This document shows, piece by piece, positions 44,233-54,800 of a stretch of DNA of 64,000 nt; position 1 is the stretch's first letter, and the number at the start of each line of letters is the position of its first letter. A program made the position numbers and the translations under genes. The notes under the pieces were generated by a model. That model was not told the DNA's origin. It did not search any database and saw nothing but the letters and a program-made list of their open reading frames with translations. This stretch comes from Blastococcus sp. TML/M2B. GTDB lineage: Bacteria > Actinomycetota > Actinomycetes > Mycobacteriales > Geodermatophilaceae. The stretch spans positions 1,302,001 to 1,366,000 of the forward strand of contig NZ_JAENZZ010000002.1 in NCBI RefSeq assembly GCF_016612865.1, read 5' to 3'.

Positions 44233-45590
44233 GCCTGCGCCTCCCGTCGGACGGTGAGCGGGCCGAGCACGGCCAGCTGGGCCTCGGCCACCTCCGCGTC
44301 GCCGACGACGACGGCGGTGAGCGCACCCGGCGCGAGGTAGCGGCGGGAGACGTCCTGCACCTGGTCGACGGTCACCGCCTCGAGCGCCTGCTGGTGCTCG
44401 GCGAGCCAGCCCACCGGCAGCCCGGCCCCGACCAGTGCCGCGAGGGTGCTGGCCAGGCCGGCGTGCGTCGCCGTCGACAGCGCCATGCTGCCCAGGACGT
44501 ACCGGCGGGCGGCGTCCAGCTCGGCCTCGGTGACCGGGGTCAGCGCCATGCGGCCGAGCTCGTAGACGGTCTCCATGAGCGCCGGGCCGGTCACCTCGGT
44601 GGCGACGTCGGCCTCGACGAGCACCGAGGAGGCGGCGGCCAGGTGCTCCACCGCGCTGCGCGGGCTGTAGCTGTAGCCGCGCCGCTCGCGGATGTTCTCC
44701 ACCAGCCGGGAGGAGAAGTAACCGCCGTAGACCATGGCCGCCAGCCGGACGGCGGCGAGGTCGGGGTCGGTACGGCCGGGTGCGGGGCCGCCGAGCCGGA
44801 TGTTGGACTGCACCGCGCCCGGCCGGTCGACCAGCTCGAGCACCGGGTCGTGCCGGGCCGCGGCCGGGGCCGACTCGAGGGCGGTCCCGCCGGCGGTCCA
44901 CCCGGCCAGCGCCTCGGCGACCGCGTCGGCCGCGCCCGCGGGGTCGAGGTCGCCCACGAGGACGAGGGTGCTGCCGGCCGGGAGCACGCGGGCCGCGTGC
45001 AGCTCGAGCAGGCCGGTGCCGGTGACCGCCCCCACCGCCGCCGGGTCGGGCAGCGAGATGGCGTACGGGTGCCCGGGGTAGCGCCGCGCGCTGAGCGCGG
45101 CGCGGGCGAGGACCGAGGGCTGGGACCGGGCGATGGTGATCCGCTCGACCAGCCGGTCGCGCTCGCCCTCCACCCCCTCGGCGGGGTAGGTCGCGGCGGT
45201 GAGCAGCTCGGCGAGCACCCCGAGGACGGGCCGCAGCCCGTCGGGCAGGAGCGTGGTGCCGAACAGCAGGCGGTCGCTGTCGGCCGACACCGACATCTCC
45301 GCGCCGTGCCCCTGCAGCAGCTGGGCGATGCCGGTCTGGTCGTGCGACGCCGTCCCGAGCAGGACCGCGCCGGAGAGGACCGAGGCCTCGGCGGAGTGCT
45401 GCTCGGCGGTGTCGAGGTCCGGAGCGGCGAACGGCACCCGCAGGCGCAGCTCGATCAGCGGCACGCCCGGGCGCGGGACGACGACGACGCGCAGGCCGTT
45501 GGCCAGCGTGGTCTCGGTCGCGGCCGGGACCGGCTGCGGCCGGGGCGCGCCCAGCGGCGGGATCAGCGAGAGGTCCAGCGTGGCGGTCAC
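44229..45590 (-). CDS. M16 peptidase-like subunit without the HxxEH motif
   Basis: 453 residues with both M16 half-domains (TTLANGLRVVVVPRPGVPLIEL; the C-terminal GYFSSRLVENIRERRGYSY holds the Arg-Tyr pair). The zinc motif is absent: the equivalent position reads LLGTASHDQ. It should therefore be the non-catalytic substrate-binding partner of the preceding peptidase, as in heterodimeric M16B enzymes. GTGA overlaps join it to the catalytic subunit and to nudC. Confidence 0.85.
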   Translation of the reverse strand: MTATLDLSLIPPLGAPRPQPVPAATETTLANGLRVVVVPRPGVPLIELRLRVPFAAPDLDTAEQHSAEASVLSGAVLLGTASHDQTGIAQLLQGHGAEMSVSADSDRLLFGTTLLPDGLRPVLGVLAELLTAATYPAEGVEGERDRLVERITIARSQPSVLARAALSARRYPGHPYAISLPDPAAVGAVTGTGLLELHAARVLPAGSTLVLVGDLDPAGAADAVAEALAGWTAGGTALESAPAAARHDPVLELVDRPGAVQSNIRLGGPAPGRTDPDLAAVRLAAMVYGGYFSSRLVENIRERRGYSYSPRSAVEHLAAASSVLVEADVATEVTGPALMETVYELGRMALTPVTEAELDAARRYVLGSMALSTATHAGLASTLAALVGAGLPVGWLAEHQQALEAVTVDQVQDVSRRYLAPGALTAVVVGDAEVAEAQLAVLGPLTVRREAQA

Positions 45591-46897
45591 TGCCGTCCTC
45601 CTGCCGGGCGCAGCTCCAGCACCGCGACGGTGCCGGGATCGAGCGCTCGGGCCGCGCCCTGCACCTGGTCGGGGGTGACCGCGGCGAGCCGGGCGGCGAG
45701 CTCGCCGGCGAGCTCCGCGCGGCCGTGCACCAGTTCGGCGGCGGCGAAGGCCAGCGTGCGACCGAGCACGGAGTCGGCCTGGCGCAGCAGCTGCGCCTCG
45801 GTGCGGGCCTGCACCCGGCGCAGCTCGTCGGCCGGGACGCCGTCGGAGGCGATCCGGGCGATCTCCTCGTGCACCGCGGCGGTGACCCGCTCGACCGGCA
45901 CCGCGGCCGGGTGGTGCACCTGGGTGGTGAGCAGGGTGGCGTCCCGGACGTCGAAGGGGTCGCCGAACAGGCCGACGTAGCTGCTCTGCGCGATGGCGGT
46001 GCGGTCGTCGTGCACCAGCCGGCGCTCCAGCCGCGAGGCGTCGCCCTCGCTGAGCAGCTCGGCCAGCAGCACGCTGCCCAGGTACTCGTCGAAGCGGGCG
46101 ACCGGGTCGGGCACCCGCCAGCCCAGTGCCACGGCCGGCGCCGTCGCCAGCCGGTCCTCGACGACGGCCGAGCGCACCCCGGTGGGCGCGGGCTCGCCGG
46201 TGCGCGGCGTCGGCGGCACCTCGCGGGCGGCGACGGGGCCGAACCAGCGCTGCACGAGCCGCTCGGTCTCGGCCACGTCGAGGTCGCCGCCGATGCACAG
46301 CACGGCGTTGCCGGGGGCGTAGTAGGTGGAGAAGAAGTCGGTGGCGTCGTCGACGGTGGAGGACTCCAGGTCGACGAACGAGCCGTAGCCGTCGTGGGTG
46401 TTGGCGAAGCTCTCGAACGCGACCTGCGGCAGCTGCAGCCAGGGGAAGGCGCCGTAGGGCCGGTTCAGCACGTTGACCCGGATCTCCTCCTTCACCACGT
46501 CGATCTGGTTGCGGAGGTTCTCCTCGGTGATGGCCGGCGCCGCCATGCGGTCGGCCTCGAGGAACAGCGCGCGCTCGAGCGCCTCGGCCGGGAGCGCCTC
46601 GAAGTAGTTCGTGTAGTCCTGGTGGGTGGAGCCGTTGAACGTGCCGCCGGCGGCCTGCACGAGGCGGGCGTGCTCCATCTTCGGGACGTGCGCCGAGCCC
46701 TGGAACATCATGTGCTCGAAGAGGTGCGCGAAGCCGGTGCGCCCCTCCGGCTCGTTGCGCATGCCGACGTCGTAGAAGACGCTCACCGCGACCACGGGCA
46801 CGCTGGTGTCCGGGGCCAGCACGACGCGCAGCCCGTTGTCCAGGGTGAACCGTTCGACCGGGTGCCTGAGGGTCAGTTCGGTTCCGGCTGCTGTCAC
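45587..46897 (-). CDS. M16 zinc peptidase, catalytic subunit
   Basis: 436 residues. AHLFEHMMFQG is the inverted zinc motif HxxEH, with the third ligand Glu about 75 residues later (NQIDVVKEE). It works as a clamshell peptidase on unfolded peptides, probably together with the motif-less partner downstream. The GTG start is seven bases after TACTGT (minus strand, 46905-46910), a clear leaderless promoter for the three-gene unit M16-M16-nudC. Confidence 0.9.
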   Translation of the reverse strand: MTAAGTELTLRHPVERFTLDNGLRVVLAPDTSVPVVAVSVFYDVGMRNEPEGRTGFAHLFEHMMFQGSAHVPKMEHARLVQAAGGTFNGSTHQDYTNYFEALPAEALERALFLEADRMAAPAITEENLRNQIDVVKEEIRVNVLNRPYGAFPWLQLPQVAFESFANTHDGYGSFVDLESSTVDDATDFFSTYYAPGNAVLCIGGDLDVAETERLVQRWFGPVAAREVPPTPRTGEPAPTGVRSAVVEDRLATAPAVALGWRVPDPVARFDEYLGSVLLAELLSEGDASRLERRLVHDDRTAIAQSSYVGLFGDPFDVRDATLLTTQVHHPAAVPVERVTAAVHEEIARIASDGVPADELRRVQARTEAQLLRQADSVLGRTLAFAAAELVHGRAELAGELAARLAAVTPDQVQGAARALDPGTVAVLELRPAGGRQ

Positions 46898-47008
46898 GCC
46901 GCCGACAGTAATGCGGCGCAGCCGTGGACCGCCGTGCGGTGGGCCTCTCCGCCGTCCTCCCTCGCGGTAGGGCGTCCACCCTTCCGGTGCACGGTGAGGG
47001 AGGACGCT

Positions 47009-47033
47009 CGACGATCAGGTCACCTGATCGTCG
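47009..47033 (-). terminator. hairpin after the DUF2510 gene
   Basis: Perfect 12-base arms (cgacgatcaggt and its complement) with a one-base loop, 9 bases beyond the stop of the DUF2510 gene. A second repeat (gtcctccctc paired with gagggaggac) lies next to it. Confidence 0.7.
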
Positions 47034-47042
47034 CGAGGGGCC

Positions 47043-47936
47043 TCACAGCACGTCGACGGCGTCGATCAGCCGGTCGATGACGCCGTAGAGCTCGGCGTGG
47101 GTGTTGGGGATGGAGATGTAGAGCAGCGCCGGTGCGGGGCGTCCGACGTCGATCAGCAGCAGCGCCGCCCGCTCCCCCGAGGCGTCGTAGCCCTCGACGT
47201 CCCAGGCGAGCTGGAACTCCAGGAGGTGCGCCTCGCGCCCGTCGACGGTGCGCGCCTCGTCGCGCAGGATCCGGCGCTCGTTGGGCTGCGGGTAGTAGTT
47301 GACGCGCACGCTGTCGGCCACGGCGGCGACCGTCGGCGCCAGGCTGCCGGGGCCCGCGTAGCCGAACTCCTCGACCAGGGGCCCGGACGTCACCTGGGCG
47401 ATGAACGTGCCGGCCGGCGTGACCTCCTGGGTGGTGAAGTACTGGCCGGCGACACTGCTGGTCTCGGCCATGTCGGCCATGCCGTACTCGAGCCAGCCGT
47501 CACCCAGGTACGGGTAGGCGATGCCGGCCTCCTGGTCGATGATCCGCACCGTCCCGGGCGCGAAGGTCGGCCCCGGGGGCTGCTGGGCGGTCGGGGGCTG
47601 CGGGTCGCGGGCGGCGACGGGGTCCTCGTCGCCCCCCGTGCCGACGACGAGCGCGAGGATCACCGCCACCACGACGCCGAGGACGCCGGCGACCACCCAC
47701 GCGGCCCGGCGCGGCCGGGCCGAGCCGGTCGCGGGCTGCGGGGTCCACGCGGGCGGCTCGGGGGCGGCCGGGCGCTGCGGGGTGAGGACCGGTGAGCTCT
47801 GGACGGCGACGCCCGGGCCGGCCGGGGTCGCGACGTCGGACCACGCGGACCCGCTCCACCAGCGGACCATCCCCGGCGAGCCGTCGGGGTCGGCGTACCA
47901 CCCCGGCGGCGGGAGCTGCGGGCCGTCGGAGGTCAC
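47043..47936 (-). CDS. DUF2510 membrane-anchored extracytoplasmic protein
   Basis: 297 residues. An N-terminal DUF2510 motif (PPGWYADPDGSPGMVRWWSGSAW) is followed by a Pro-rich linker, one membrane helix (AAWVVAGVLGVVVAVILALVVG, about 78-99) and a beta-rich outer domain of about 190 residues that I do not recognise. The topology suggests a cytoplasmic DUF2510 module and an external sensor or binding domain. GTG start six bases after TAGGGT, so probably leaderless. Confidence 0.8.
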   Translation of the reverse strand: MTSDGPQLPPPGWYADPDGSPGMVRWWSGSAWSDVATPAGPGVAVQSSPVLTPQRPAAPEPPAWTPQPATGSARPRRAAWVVAGVLGVVVAVILALVVGTGGDEDPVAARDPQPPTAQQPPGPTFAPGTVRIIDQEAGIAYPYLGDGWLEYGMADMAETSSVAGQYFTTQEVTPAGTFIAQVTSGPLVEEFGYAGPGSLAPTVAAVADSVRVNYYPQPNERRILRDEARTVDGREAHLLEFQLAWDVEGYDASGERAALLLIDVGRPAPALLYISIPNTHAELYGVIDRLIDAVDVL

Positions 47937-47991
47937 GGGGCAACCCTAGGCCGCGCGCGTAGCGTGCCGTCAGCAACTCGAGGAGGTCGCC

Positions 47992-48780
47992 GTGGACGTC
48001 GCACCGGCGCCGTCCGCCGTGGTCGACCGGCTCCGGGCGGCCGGCTGCGTGTTCGCCGAGGACGAGGCGGCGCTGCTCGTCGCGGAGGCCGGCTCCCCCG
48101 CGCGGCTCGAGGAGCTGGTGACCCGCCGGGTGGCCGGCGAGCCGCTGGAGCACCTGATCGGCTGGGTCGCCTTCGACGGCCTGCGGATCGCCGTCGGGCC
48201 GGGGGTGTTCGTGCCGCGGCGGCGCACCGAGCTGCTGGTCCGCGAGGCAGCGGCGCTGGTGCGGCCGGGCGCCGTCGTCGTCGACCTGTGCTGCGGCTCC
48301 GGCGCGGTGGGTGCCGCCCTGCTCGCCCGGCACCCGGGCACCGTGCTGCACGCCGCCGACGTCGACCCGGTGGCGGTGCGCTGCGCCCGGGTCAACCTGC
48401 CGGGCGTCCCGGTGCACGAGGGCGACCTGTTCTCCGCCCTGCCCGAGGAGCTGCGCGGCCGGGTGGACGTGCTCGCGGCCAACGTGCCCTACGTGCCGAC
48501 CCCCGCGCTGGCGCTGATGCCGCCGGAGGCGCGCGACCACGAACCGCGCACCGCCCTCGACGGCGGCGACGACGGGCTGGCCGTGGCCCGCCGCGTCGTC
48601 GCCGGCGCCGGGGCGTGGCTGGCGCCCGGTGGCGCGCTGCTGTTCGAGGCCGGGGAGGCGCAGGTGCCGGCCGCGGTCGCCGCGCTGTCCGCCGCCGGGC
48701 TGCGCCCGCGGGTGGTCACCGACGACCAGCGGGGGGCGACCGTCGTCGTCGGGGCCGCGGGGGCGAGACTGGCCGGGTGA
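47992..48780 (+). CDS. putative protein N5-glutamine methyltransferase (PrmC/HemK-like)
   Basis: 262 residues. A helical N-terminal domain precedes a class I methyltransferase fold: VVDLCCGSGAVGAALLA (SAM loop), ADVDPVAVRCARVNL, and AANVPYVPTPALALMPPEARDHEP. The catalytic NPPY of PrmC reads NVPY, a variant found in related actinobacterial enzymes whose target may not be release factors. GTG with AGGAGG six bases upstream. Overlaps the next small gene (GTGA). Confidence 0.82.
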   Translation: MDVAPAPSAVVDRLRAAGCVFAEDEAALLVAEAGSPARLEELVTRRVAGEPLEHLIGWVAFDGLRIAVGPGVFVPRRRTELLVREAAALVRPGAVVVDLCCGSGAVGAALLARHPGTVLHAADVDPVAVRCARVNLPGVPVHEGDLFSALPEELRGRVDVLAANVPYVPTPALALMPPEARDHEPRTALDGGDDGLAVARRVVAGAGAWLAPGGALLFEAGEAQVPAAVAALSAAGLRPRVVTDDQRGATVVVGAAGARLAG

Positions 48781-48971
48781 GCGACGACGCGCCGATCTGC
48801 TCGGCGAAGGGCTGCTCGGCCCCGGCCGCCTTCGCCCTGGTCTGGAACAACCCGAAGCTGCACACCCCGGACCGGGAGAAGGTCTGGCTGGCGTGCGGCG
48901 AGCACCGGGAGCCGCTGTCGCACCACCTGGCCAGCCGCTCGTTCCTGCGCCGGGTGGACCCGCTGGCCTAG
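48777..48971 (+). CDS. small Cys/His protein, putative zinc-binding
   Basis: 64 residues with ICSAKGCSAPA (C-x4-C) and WLACGEHREPLSHHL (Cys and His), spaced like a treble-clef zinc site. VWNNPKLHTPDREKVW in between is strongly conserved-looking. Function unknown. Its GTG overlaps the methyltransferase stop, so the two are translated together. It shares four bases of stop region (ctag) with the convergent peptidase gene. Confidence 0.72.
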   Translation: MSDDAPICSAKGCSAPAAFALVWNNPKLHTPDREKVWLACGEHREPLSHHLASRSFLRRVDPLA

Positions 48972-50381
48972 CGCGCCTGGGCGGCCAGCTCCCGCCACAG
49001 GTGTGCGGTGGCCTCGGCCGCAGCGGTGCAGCATCGAGAGCAGCACCCGCTCGTTGGGCGAGTGGATCCGGTCGGTGGGCAGGCCGGCGCCGAGGAACAG
49101 CAGCGGCGCGCCGAGCACCTCGACCAGGTCGGCCTCCGGGCCGCTGCCGCCCTCGCGGGTGAAGAGCACGTCGGCGGGGTCGGTGTCGAAGGCCTGGCCG
49201 ATGGCGCGCAGCAGCGCGTCCATGGCCGGGGAGTCGAGGTCGCTTGCGCAGGGCGCGACTCCGCCCGGCGGGGTGTGCACCTCGGCGACGATGCCGTCGG
49301 GCACGTGCTGCTCGAGCCACGCGCGCAGCAGCGGGCCGATGTCCTCCGGGCGCTGGTCGGAGACCAGCCGGAAGGTCACCTTGGCGTGCGCCTCGGCCGG
49401 GATGATCGTCTTGTGGCCGGGCCCGGTGTAGCCGCCCCACATGCCGTTGACCTCGGCGGTCGGTCGGGCGCCGGTCCGCTCCAGGGTGCTGTATCCGGCC
49501 TCGCCGTAGGTGGCCCGCGAGGCGGCCGGGCCGGCCAGCCAGGCGGCTTCGTCGAACGGGACGCGGGCCATGAGCGCCCGCTCGCGCTCGGACAGCGGGC
49601 GCACCTTGTCGTAGAACCCGGGGAGGGTGACCCGGCCGTGCTCGTCGTGCAGCTCCGCCAGCAGCTCGGCCATCGCGTGCAGCGGGTTGGGCACGGCGCC
49701 GCCGAACGAGCCGGAGTGCAGGTCGACCGCCGGACCGCGCAGGGTGATCTCGGCGTCGGCCAGGCCGCGCATGGCGGTGACGGCGCTGGGGACGTCGGGG
49801 GCGGCCATCCCGGTGTCGGAGACGACGACGACGTCGCAGGCCAGCCGCTCGCGGCGCTCCTGCAGGAGGGCGGCGAAGTGCGGCGAGCCGGACTCCTCCT
49901 CGCCCTCGATCAGCAGCTTCACCGTCACCGCGGGGGTGTCCCGGCCGGTCGCGGCCAGGTGCGCCCGGATGCCGAGCAGGTGGAAGGCGACGTTGCCCTT
50001 GTCGTCGATGGCGCCCCGGGCGTGCAGTTCGGGCCCGTGCTCGCCCTCGACCACGGTGGGCTCGAACGGCGGGTGCACCCACAGCTCCGGCGGGTCGACC
50101 GGCTGCACGTCGTGGTGCCCGTAGACCAGCGCGACCGGGGCGCCGGCGTCGGCGCTGGGCCACTCGGCGAAGACCGCGGGCGCGCCGGCGGTCGGCCAGA
50201 TCTCCACCGTCGGGAACCCGGTGCGGCGCAGCGCCTCGGCCAGCCACTCCGCGCTGGCGGCGACGTCCGGGGCGTGCGCCGGGTCGGCCGAGATCGACGG
50301 GATGCGCAGCCAGGCGTCGAGGTCGGCGTGCAGGTCGTCGAGGTGGGCGGAGACGAAGGCGCGTTCCGGGCTGCTGGTCAC
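48968..50381 (-). CDS. M20 family dipeptidase, one apparent frameshift near the C-terminus
   Basis: About 471 residues. Zinc ligands: His in YGHHDVQP, bridging Asp in ARGAIDDKG, catalytic Glu pair in IEGEEESGS, Asp in VVSDTG and His in RIHSPNE. The family cleaves dipeptides, including Cys-Gly or carnosine-type substrates. One extra base near 49020-49024 shifts the last 17 codons; the repaired tail is AAEATAHLWRELAAQAR and stops at 48968. GTG start eight bases after TACCGT (probably leaderless). Divergent from the hydrolase gene. Confidence 0.83.
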
Positions 50382-50439
50382 GCTGGGCGACGGTAGCGGC
50401 GTGGGCGGCATCACCGGCTCCCGGCTAGCGTCCGGGGGC

Positions 50440-51285
50440 ATGGCCGGAGAACTGCTGCGCACCGATGTCGGCGACCTGACCTTCGACGTCCGCGTCGACG
50501 GTCCCGAGGACGGGCGGCCGGTGCTGCTGCTGCACGGCTTCCCGGAGACCTCGGCCTGCTGGGCGGCGGTGACCCCGCTGCTGACCCGGGCGGGGCTGCG
50601 CACCTACGCCCCCGACCAGCTGGGCTACTCCCCCGGCGCCCGCCCGGGCGACGTGGACGCCTACACGATGCAGAACCTGGCGCAGGTCACCGCAGACCTG
50701 ATGACCGCGCTCGCCATCCCGGTCGCCGACGTCGTCGGGCACGACTGGGGCGCGAACGTGGCCTGGACGCTGGCGGCCTGGCACGCCGACCGGGTCCGGT
50801 CGCTGACCGCGGTGTCGGTGCCCCACCCGGCCGCCTACACCGCGGCCTTCCGCGTCGACCCCGAGCAGAAGGAGCGCTCGGCCTACATCCGGCTGTTCTG
50901 GCAGGAGGGCAAGGCCGAGGAGGTGCTGCTGGCCGACGGCGCGCGCCGGTTGCGCGGCATGTACGACGTCGAGAACAGCGGCATCCCGCCCGAGACGGTC
51001 GACGAGTACGTGAGCGTGCTGTCCGCGCCGGGCGCGCTGACGGCGGCACTGAACTGGTACCGGGCGATGAGCTCGAGCACCCGCCTGGACCCGGTCGAGG
51101 TGCCGACCACCTACGTGTGGAGCGACGCCGACGTCGCCATCGGCTCGACCGCCGCGGATGCCTGCGCCGGCTTCGTCAGCGGCGACTACCGGATGGTGAC
51201 GCTCCCGGGGATCACGCACTGGATCCCCGAGCAGGCGCCCGAGCAGCTGGCGGCCGCGATCCTGGACCGCGTCGCCTCGAGCTGA
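50440..51285 (+). CDS. alpha/beta hydrolase, epoxide hydrolase-like
   Basis: 281 residues. LLLHGFPETSACW carries the oxyanion HGFP, VGHDWGANVAWTLA an aspartate nucleophile, SDADVAIG the acid and ITHWIPEQAP the histidine. The D-D-H triad and HGFPE motif fit epoxide hydrolases. TAGCGT (50425-50430) eight bases before the ATG suggests a leaderless transcript. Confidence 0.82.
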   Translation: MAGELLRTDVGDLTFDVRVDGPEDGRPVLLLHGFPETSACWAAVTPLLTRAGLRTYAPDQLGYSPGARPGDVDAYTMQNLAQVTADLMTALAIPVADVVGHDWGANVAWTLAAWHADRVRSLTAVSVPHPAAYTAAFRVDPEQKERSAYIRLFWQEGKAEEVLLADGARRLRGMYDVENSGIPPETVDEYVSVLSAPGALTAALNWYRAMSSSTRLDPVEVPTTYVWSDADVAIGSTAADACAGFVSGDYRMVTLPGITHWIPEQAPEQLAAAILDRVASS

Positions 51286-51288
51286 GAC

Positions 51289-51783
51289 TCAGAGCATCCG
51301 GTAGTAGCGGAGCTGCGGGAACGGCCGGAAGCCGGCCTTCTCGTAGGCCGCCCGGGCGGGGGCGTGCCCCGGGTCGCCGCCGGTGGCGATGACGGCGAGC
51401 ACCGAGCCGTGCGCGCGCATCTCCTCGACGGCCCGGGCGAGCAGGGCGTCGGCCGTGCCGCGGCGCTGGGCGGCGGGGTCGACGGCAATCATCTCGACCT
51501 CGCTGCTGTTCGGCTCCCCGTGCGTCTCGTCGTGGTGGACGACGGCGACGAAGCCGGTCACCGCGTCCCCCTCCTCGGCGACCCAGCTGCGCGTGCCGGC
51601 GTCCCGGACGACGCCTGCGACGGCGGCGGCCTGCATCGCGGACCAGTCGGGGTAGAGGTGCGCGAAGACGGCCTCGCCCATGACGGCGCGCATGGACTCG
51701 AACACCGGCGCCCACGCGCGCAGCGAGAGGTCCACGACGGCGTCGACGTCGCAGCCGGCGAGCGGGCGGATCGTCGGGGTCAC
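51289..51783 (-). CDS. GNAT N-acetyltransferase
   Basis: 164 residues. The fold is complete: TIRPLAGCDVDAVVDLSLRAW, then VEMIAVDPAAQRRGTADALLARAV (acetyl-CoA-binding RRGTA) and ARAAYEKAGFRPFPQLRYYRML. Substrate unknown. GTG start. Convergent with the hydrolase, with three bases between the stops. Confidence 0.85.
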   Translation of the reverse strand: MTPTIRPLAGCDVDAVVDLSLRAWAPVFESMRAVMGEAVFAHLYPDWSAMQAAAVAGVVRDAGTRSWVAEEGDAVTGFVAVVHHDETHGEPNSSEVEMIAVDPAAQRRGTADALLARAVEEMRAHGSVLAVIATGGDPGHAPARAAYEKAGFRPFPQLRYYRML

Positions 51784-51824
51784 GCGCCCACTGTCCCGAG
51801 CCGGTCAACCGGATTGCGGCGGCG

Positions 51825-54800
51825 TCAGGTGCCGGCGCCGGTGACGAGGTCCAGCAGCGCCTGCTCCCCCAGCAGGTCGACGGGGCGGACGGTGAGCCCG
51901 GCGGCGACGTGGTGGAACCCGGCGCTCACCTGCTCGACCGGCACGCCGGTGAGCCGCGACCAGCCCAGCCGGTAGGCGGCGAGCTGGACGCCGGCCGCGG
52001 CCAGCTCGGCGCCGGTGGGCGGCGGGCCGGTCTTCCAGTCGAGCACCTCGTAGCCGCCGTCCTCGCGCCGGAACACCGCGTCGATCCGCCCGCGCAACGT
52101 CAGCGGGCCCAGCGGCGTCTCGAAGGGCACCTCGACCTCGAGCGGCTGGCGGTCGGCCCACTCGCTGGCCAGGAACGCCTCCTGGAGCTGGGCGAGCGCG
52201 GCGTCGGGGGCCGCGAACTCGTCCCCGGAGCCGGGCAGCTCGTCGAGGTCGACCAGCCGGGCGGCGCCGAACCGCTCCTCCAGCCAGGTGTGGAACGCGG
52301 TGCCGCGCCGGGCCTGCGGCGCGGGCGCGGCGGGCATCGGCCGGCGCAACCGGCGGGCCAGCTCGGCCGGGTCGCGGCGCAGCGTGACCAGCGCGGAGAC
52401 CGACAGGTGGGAGGGCAGCGGCACCTCGACGGTGGAGCCCGCGTGGCGGGCCCGCTCGCGGAGCAGCAGGTCGGCGTCGCGCACCCAGGAGGCCACCAGC
52501 GGGTCGTCGTCCCCGAGCGCCAGCGCGGCGTCCAGCGGGTGCGGCGCGGCGGCCTCCACCAGCTCGGCGGCGGCGCTGAGCGCGCGGCGCCGCCGGGCCG
52601 AGAGCGGATCGGCCGGCCAGCTCCCGATCGGCCACTCCTCGAGCGCCGGGTTCGTGACGCCGTCCTCGGGTGCCGGCGCCCAGTGCACGACCTCCCCGGC
52701 ACCGGCCTCGCACACCTCCCGGGCGGTGTGCAGCAGCACCGACGGGCCGCACGGGTTCACCCCGTCGCGCCACCAGCTGCCCGAGCACAGCAGCAGGTGC
52801 CGGGCGCGGGTGACCGCGACGTAGCCCAGCCGGATCTCCTCGTCACGGCCGAAGTCCTTCCAGTCCGAGACGTACTGCTCGAGCGCGTCACGGACCGCGG
52901 CCTGGTCACCCGAGCCGGGCACCGGCAGCGTCAGCGCGGGCAGCTCGGCGCGGTCGGTGAGCCGCAGCTCCGCGGGCACCGCGCCGGGGTCCTTGATCCA
53001 GGAGTCGCTGGCGTTGCTCTTCGAGGGGAACTGGTCGACGGTCATCCCGGGCACGGCGACGACGTCCCACTCCAGGCCCTTGGCGGAGTGGCCGGTCAGC
53101 AGCTGCACTGCTTCGGGGTTGACCGCCACCTCGCCGGGCTCCAGGCCGCGCTCGCGTTCCTCGGCGTCGCGCAGGTAGCCCAGGAACGCCGGCAGCGAGG
53201 GCAGGTCGGCGAGCTCGGTGAACTCGGCCGCGACGCCGTGCAGCGCGTCGAGGTGGGCGCGCGCGCCGGCGGGGCTGGCCTCGGGCGCGCTGGCCAGCTC
53301 GGTCTCGAGGCCGAGGGTGCGGGCCACCTCGTCGACGAGGTCGGGCAGCGACTCCCCGAGCCGGTTGCGCTGGTGCGCCAGCTCCGCGCCCAGCCGGCGC
53401 AGCCGCCGGTGCCCGTCGGGCGAGTAGTCCGCCGCGTCGCCGAGGTCGTCCAGCGCCTCCACGATCGAGCCGCGCTCGACCGGCGCCTCCACGACCGCTC
53501 CCGTCGCGTCGCCCGCCTCCCCGGCCGGGGGTGCCGGGCGGCGGGCGTGCACCAGCGCGCGGGCGCGCGCCTCCAGGGCGGCGAGGTCGCGCGGCCCGAT
53601 CCGCCAGCGGGCGCCGGTGAGCAGCCGGCCGAGGGCGTCGCCCGCGGTCGGGTCGACCAGCACGGTCAGCGTGGCGACGACGTCGGACACCTCGGGCACC
53701 TCGAGCAGCCCGCCCAGGCCCACGACCTCGACGGGCAGGCCGCGCTCGCGCAGCGCGGCGGCGATGCCGGGCAGCTGCTTGCGCGTGCGCGCCAGCACCG
53801 CCACGGTGGGGCGGCGGCGCACCTCGTCGTCCTCCGGACGACCCCGCGGCCAGGAGCCGTCCCCCTCCGCCGTGGAGCCGCTGCGTCGTCCCTGCGCGGA
53901 CCCCTCCGGGGCCCACTCGGGCCGACCGGCCGTCAGGTCCTTCGCGTGCCAGATGGCCGCCAGCCGGTCGGCGAGCGCGGCGGTCTCGTCGGCGATCGTG
54001 TCGTAGAGCCCGACGGTGACCGCGCCCCGGCCGGCGGTGGGCGCCGGCGCAAGGTCCGGCAGCGGGTGCGCCGGCGGCGGCAGCATCGCGGAGACCGCGT
54101 TGGCCACCGCGAGCACCGTCTCGTCGTTGCGCCAGCTGGTCGCCAGGGTCAGCCGCTGGGCGCGCAGCCGCCCGCGCCCCGGGAACGTGCGGTCGAAGCG
54201 CTCGATGGTGCCGGCCGACGCCCCGCGCCACCCGTAGATCGACTGCCGGGGGTCGCCGACGGCCAGCACCGGGTGCCCGGTGCTCCCGCCGAACAGCGCC
54301 TCGAGCATGCGCAGCTGCCCGACGCTGGTGTCCTGGTACTCGTCGAGCAGCACGACCTTCCAGCGGGCGCGCTCGCGGCGGCCGACCTCGGGGGCGGCGA
54401 CCGCGATGCGCGCGGCGTGGGCGACCTGGTCGGCGTAGTCGATCGACCCCATGGCCCGCTTGCGCGCCTCGAACGCCTCCACCAGCGGCAGCAGCGCGAC
54501 CCGCGCCTTCTGCCGGGCCAGCATCTCGGTCACCGCCGCGTACGGCCCGCGCTTCTTGGGCGCGTCCGCGTAGCCGGCGATCCGCGCCTCGAGCCGCGCC
54601 GTCCAGGTGCGCAGCGCCTCCGGGCTGACGTCGTGCTCGCCCATCTCGGCGGCCAGCGCGAGCACGTCCTCGACGGTGGTGAGCGGGGTGAGCGGGACGT
54701 CGCTCATGTCGCCGGTCCACGACGAGACGACGGTCGCCGCCTGCCCCCAGCACATGGCGGGGCCCAGCACCCCCGCCCCGGGCTCCACGCCGATGCGCAG

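Noticed and set aside
54016-54237. Small plus-strand ORFs inside adnB and adnA
   Set aside because: They lie wholly within well-defined helicase genes and show no motif or ribosome site.
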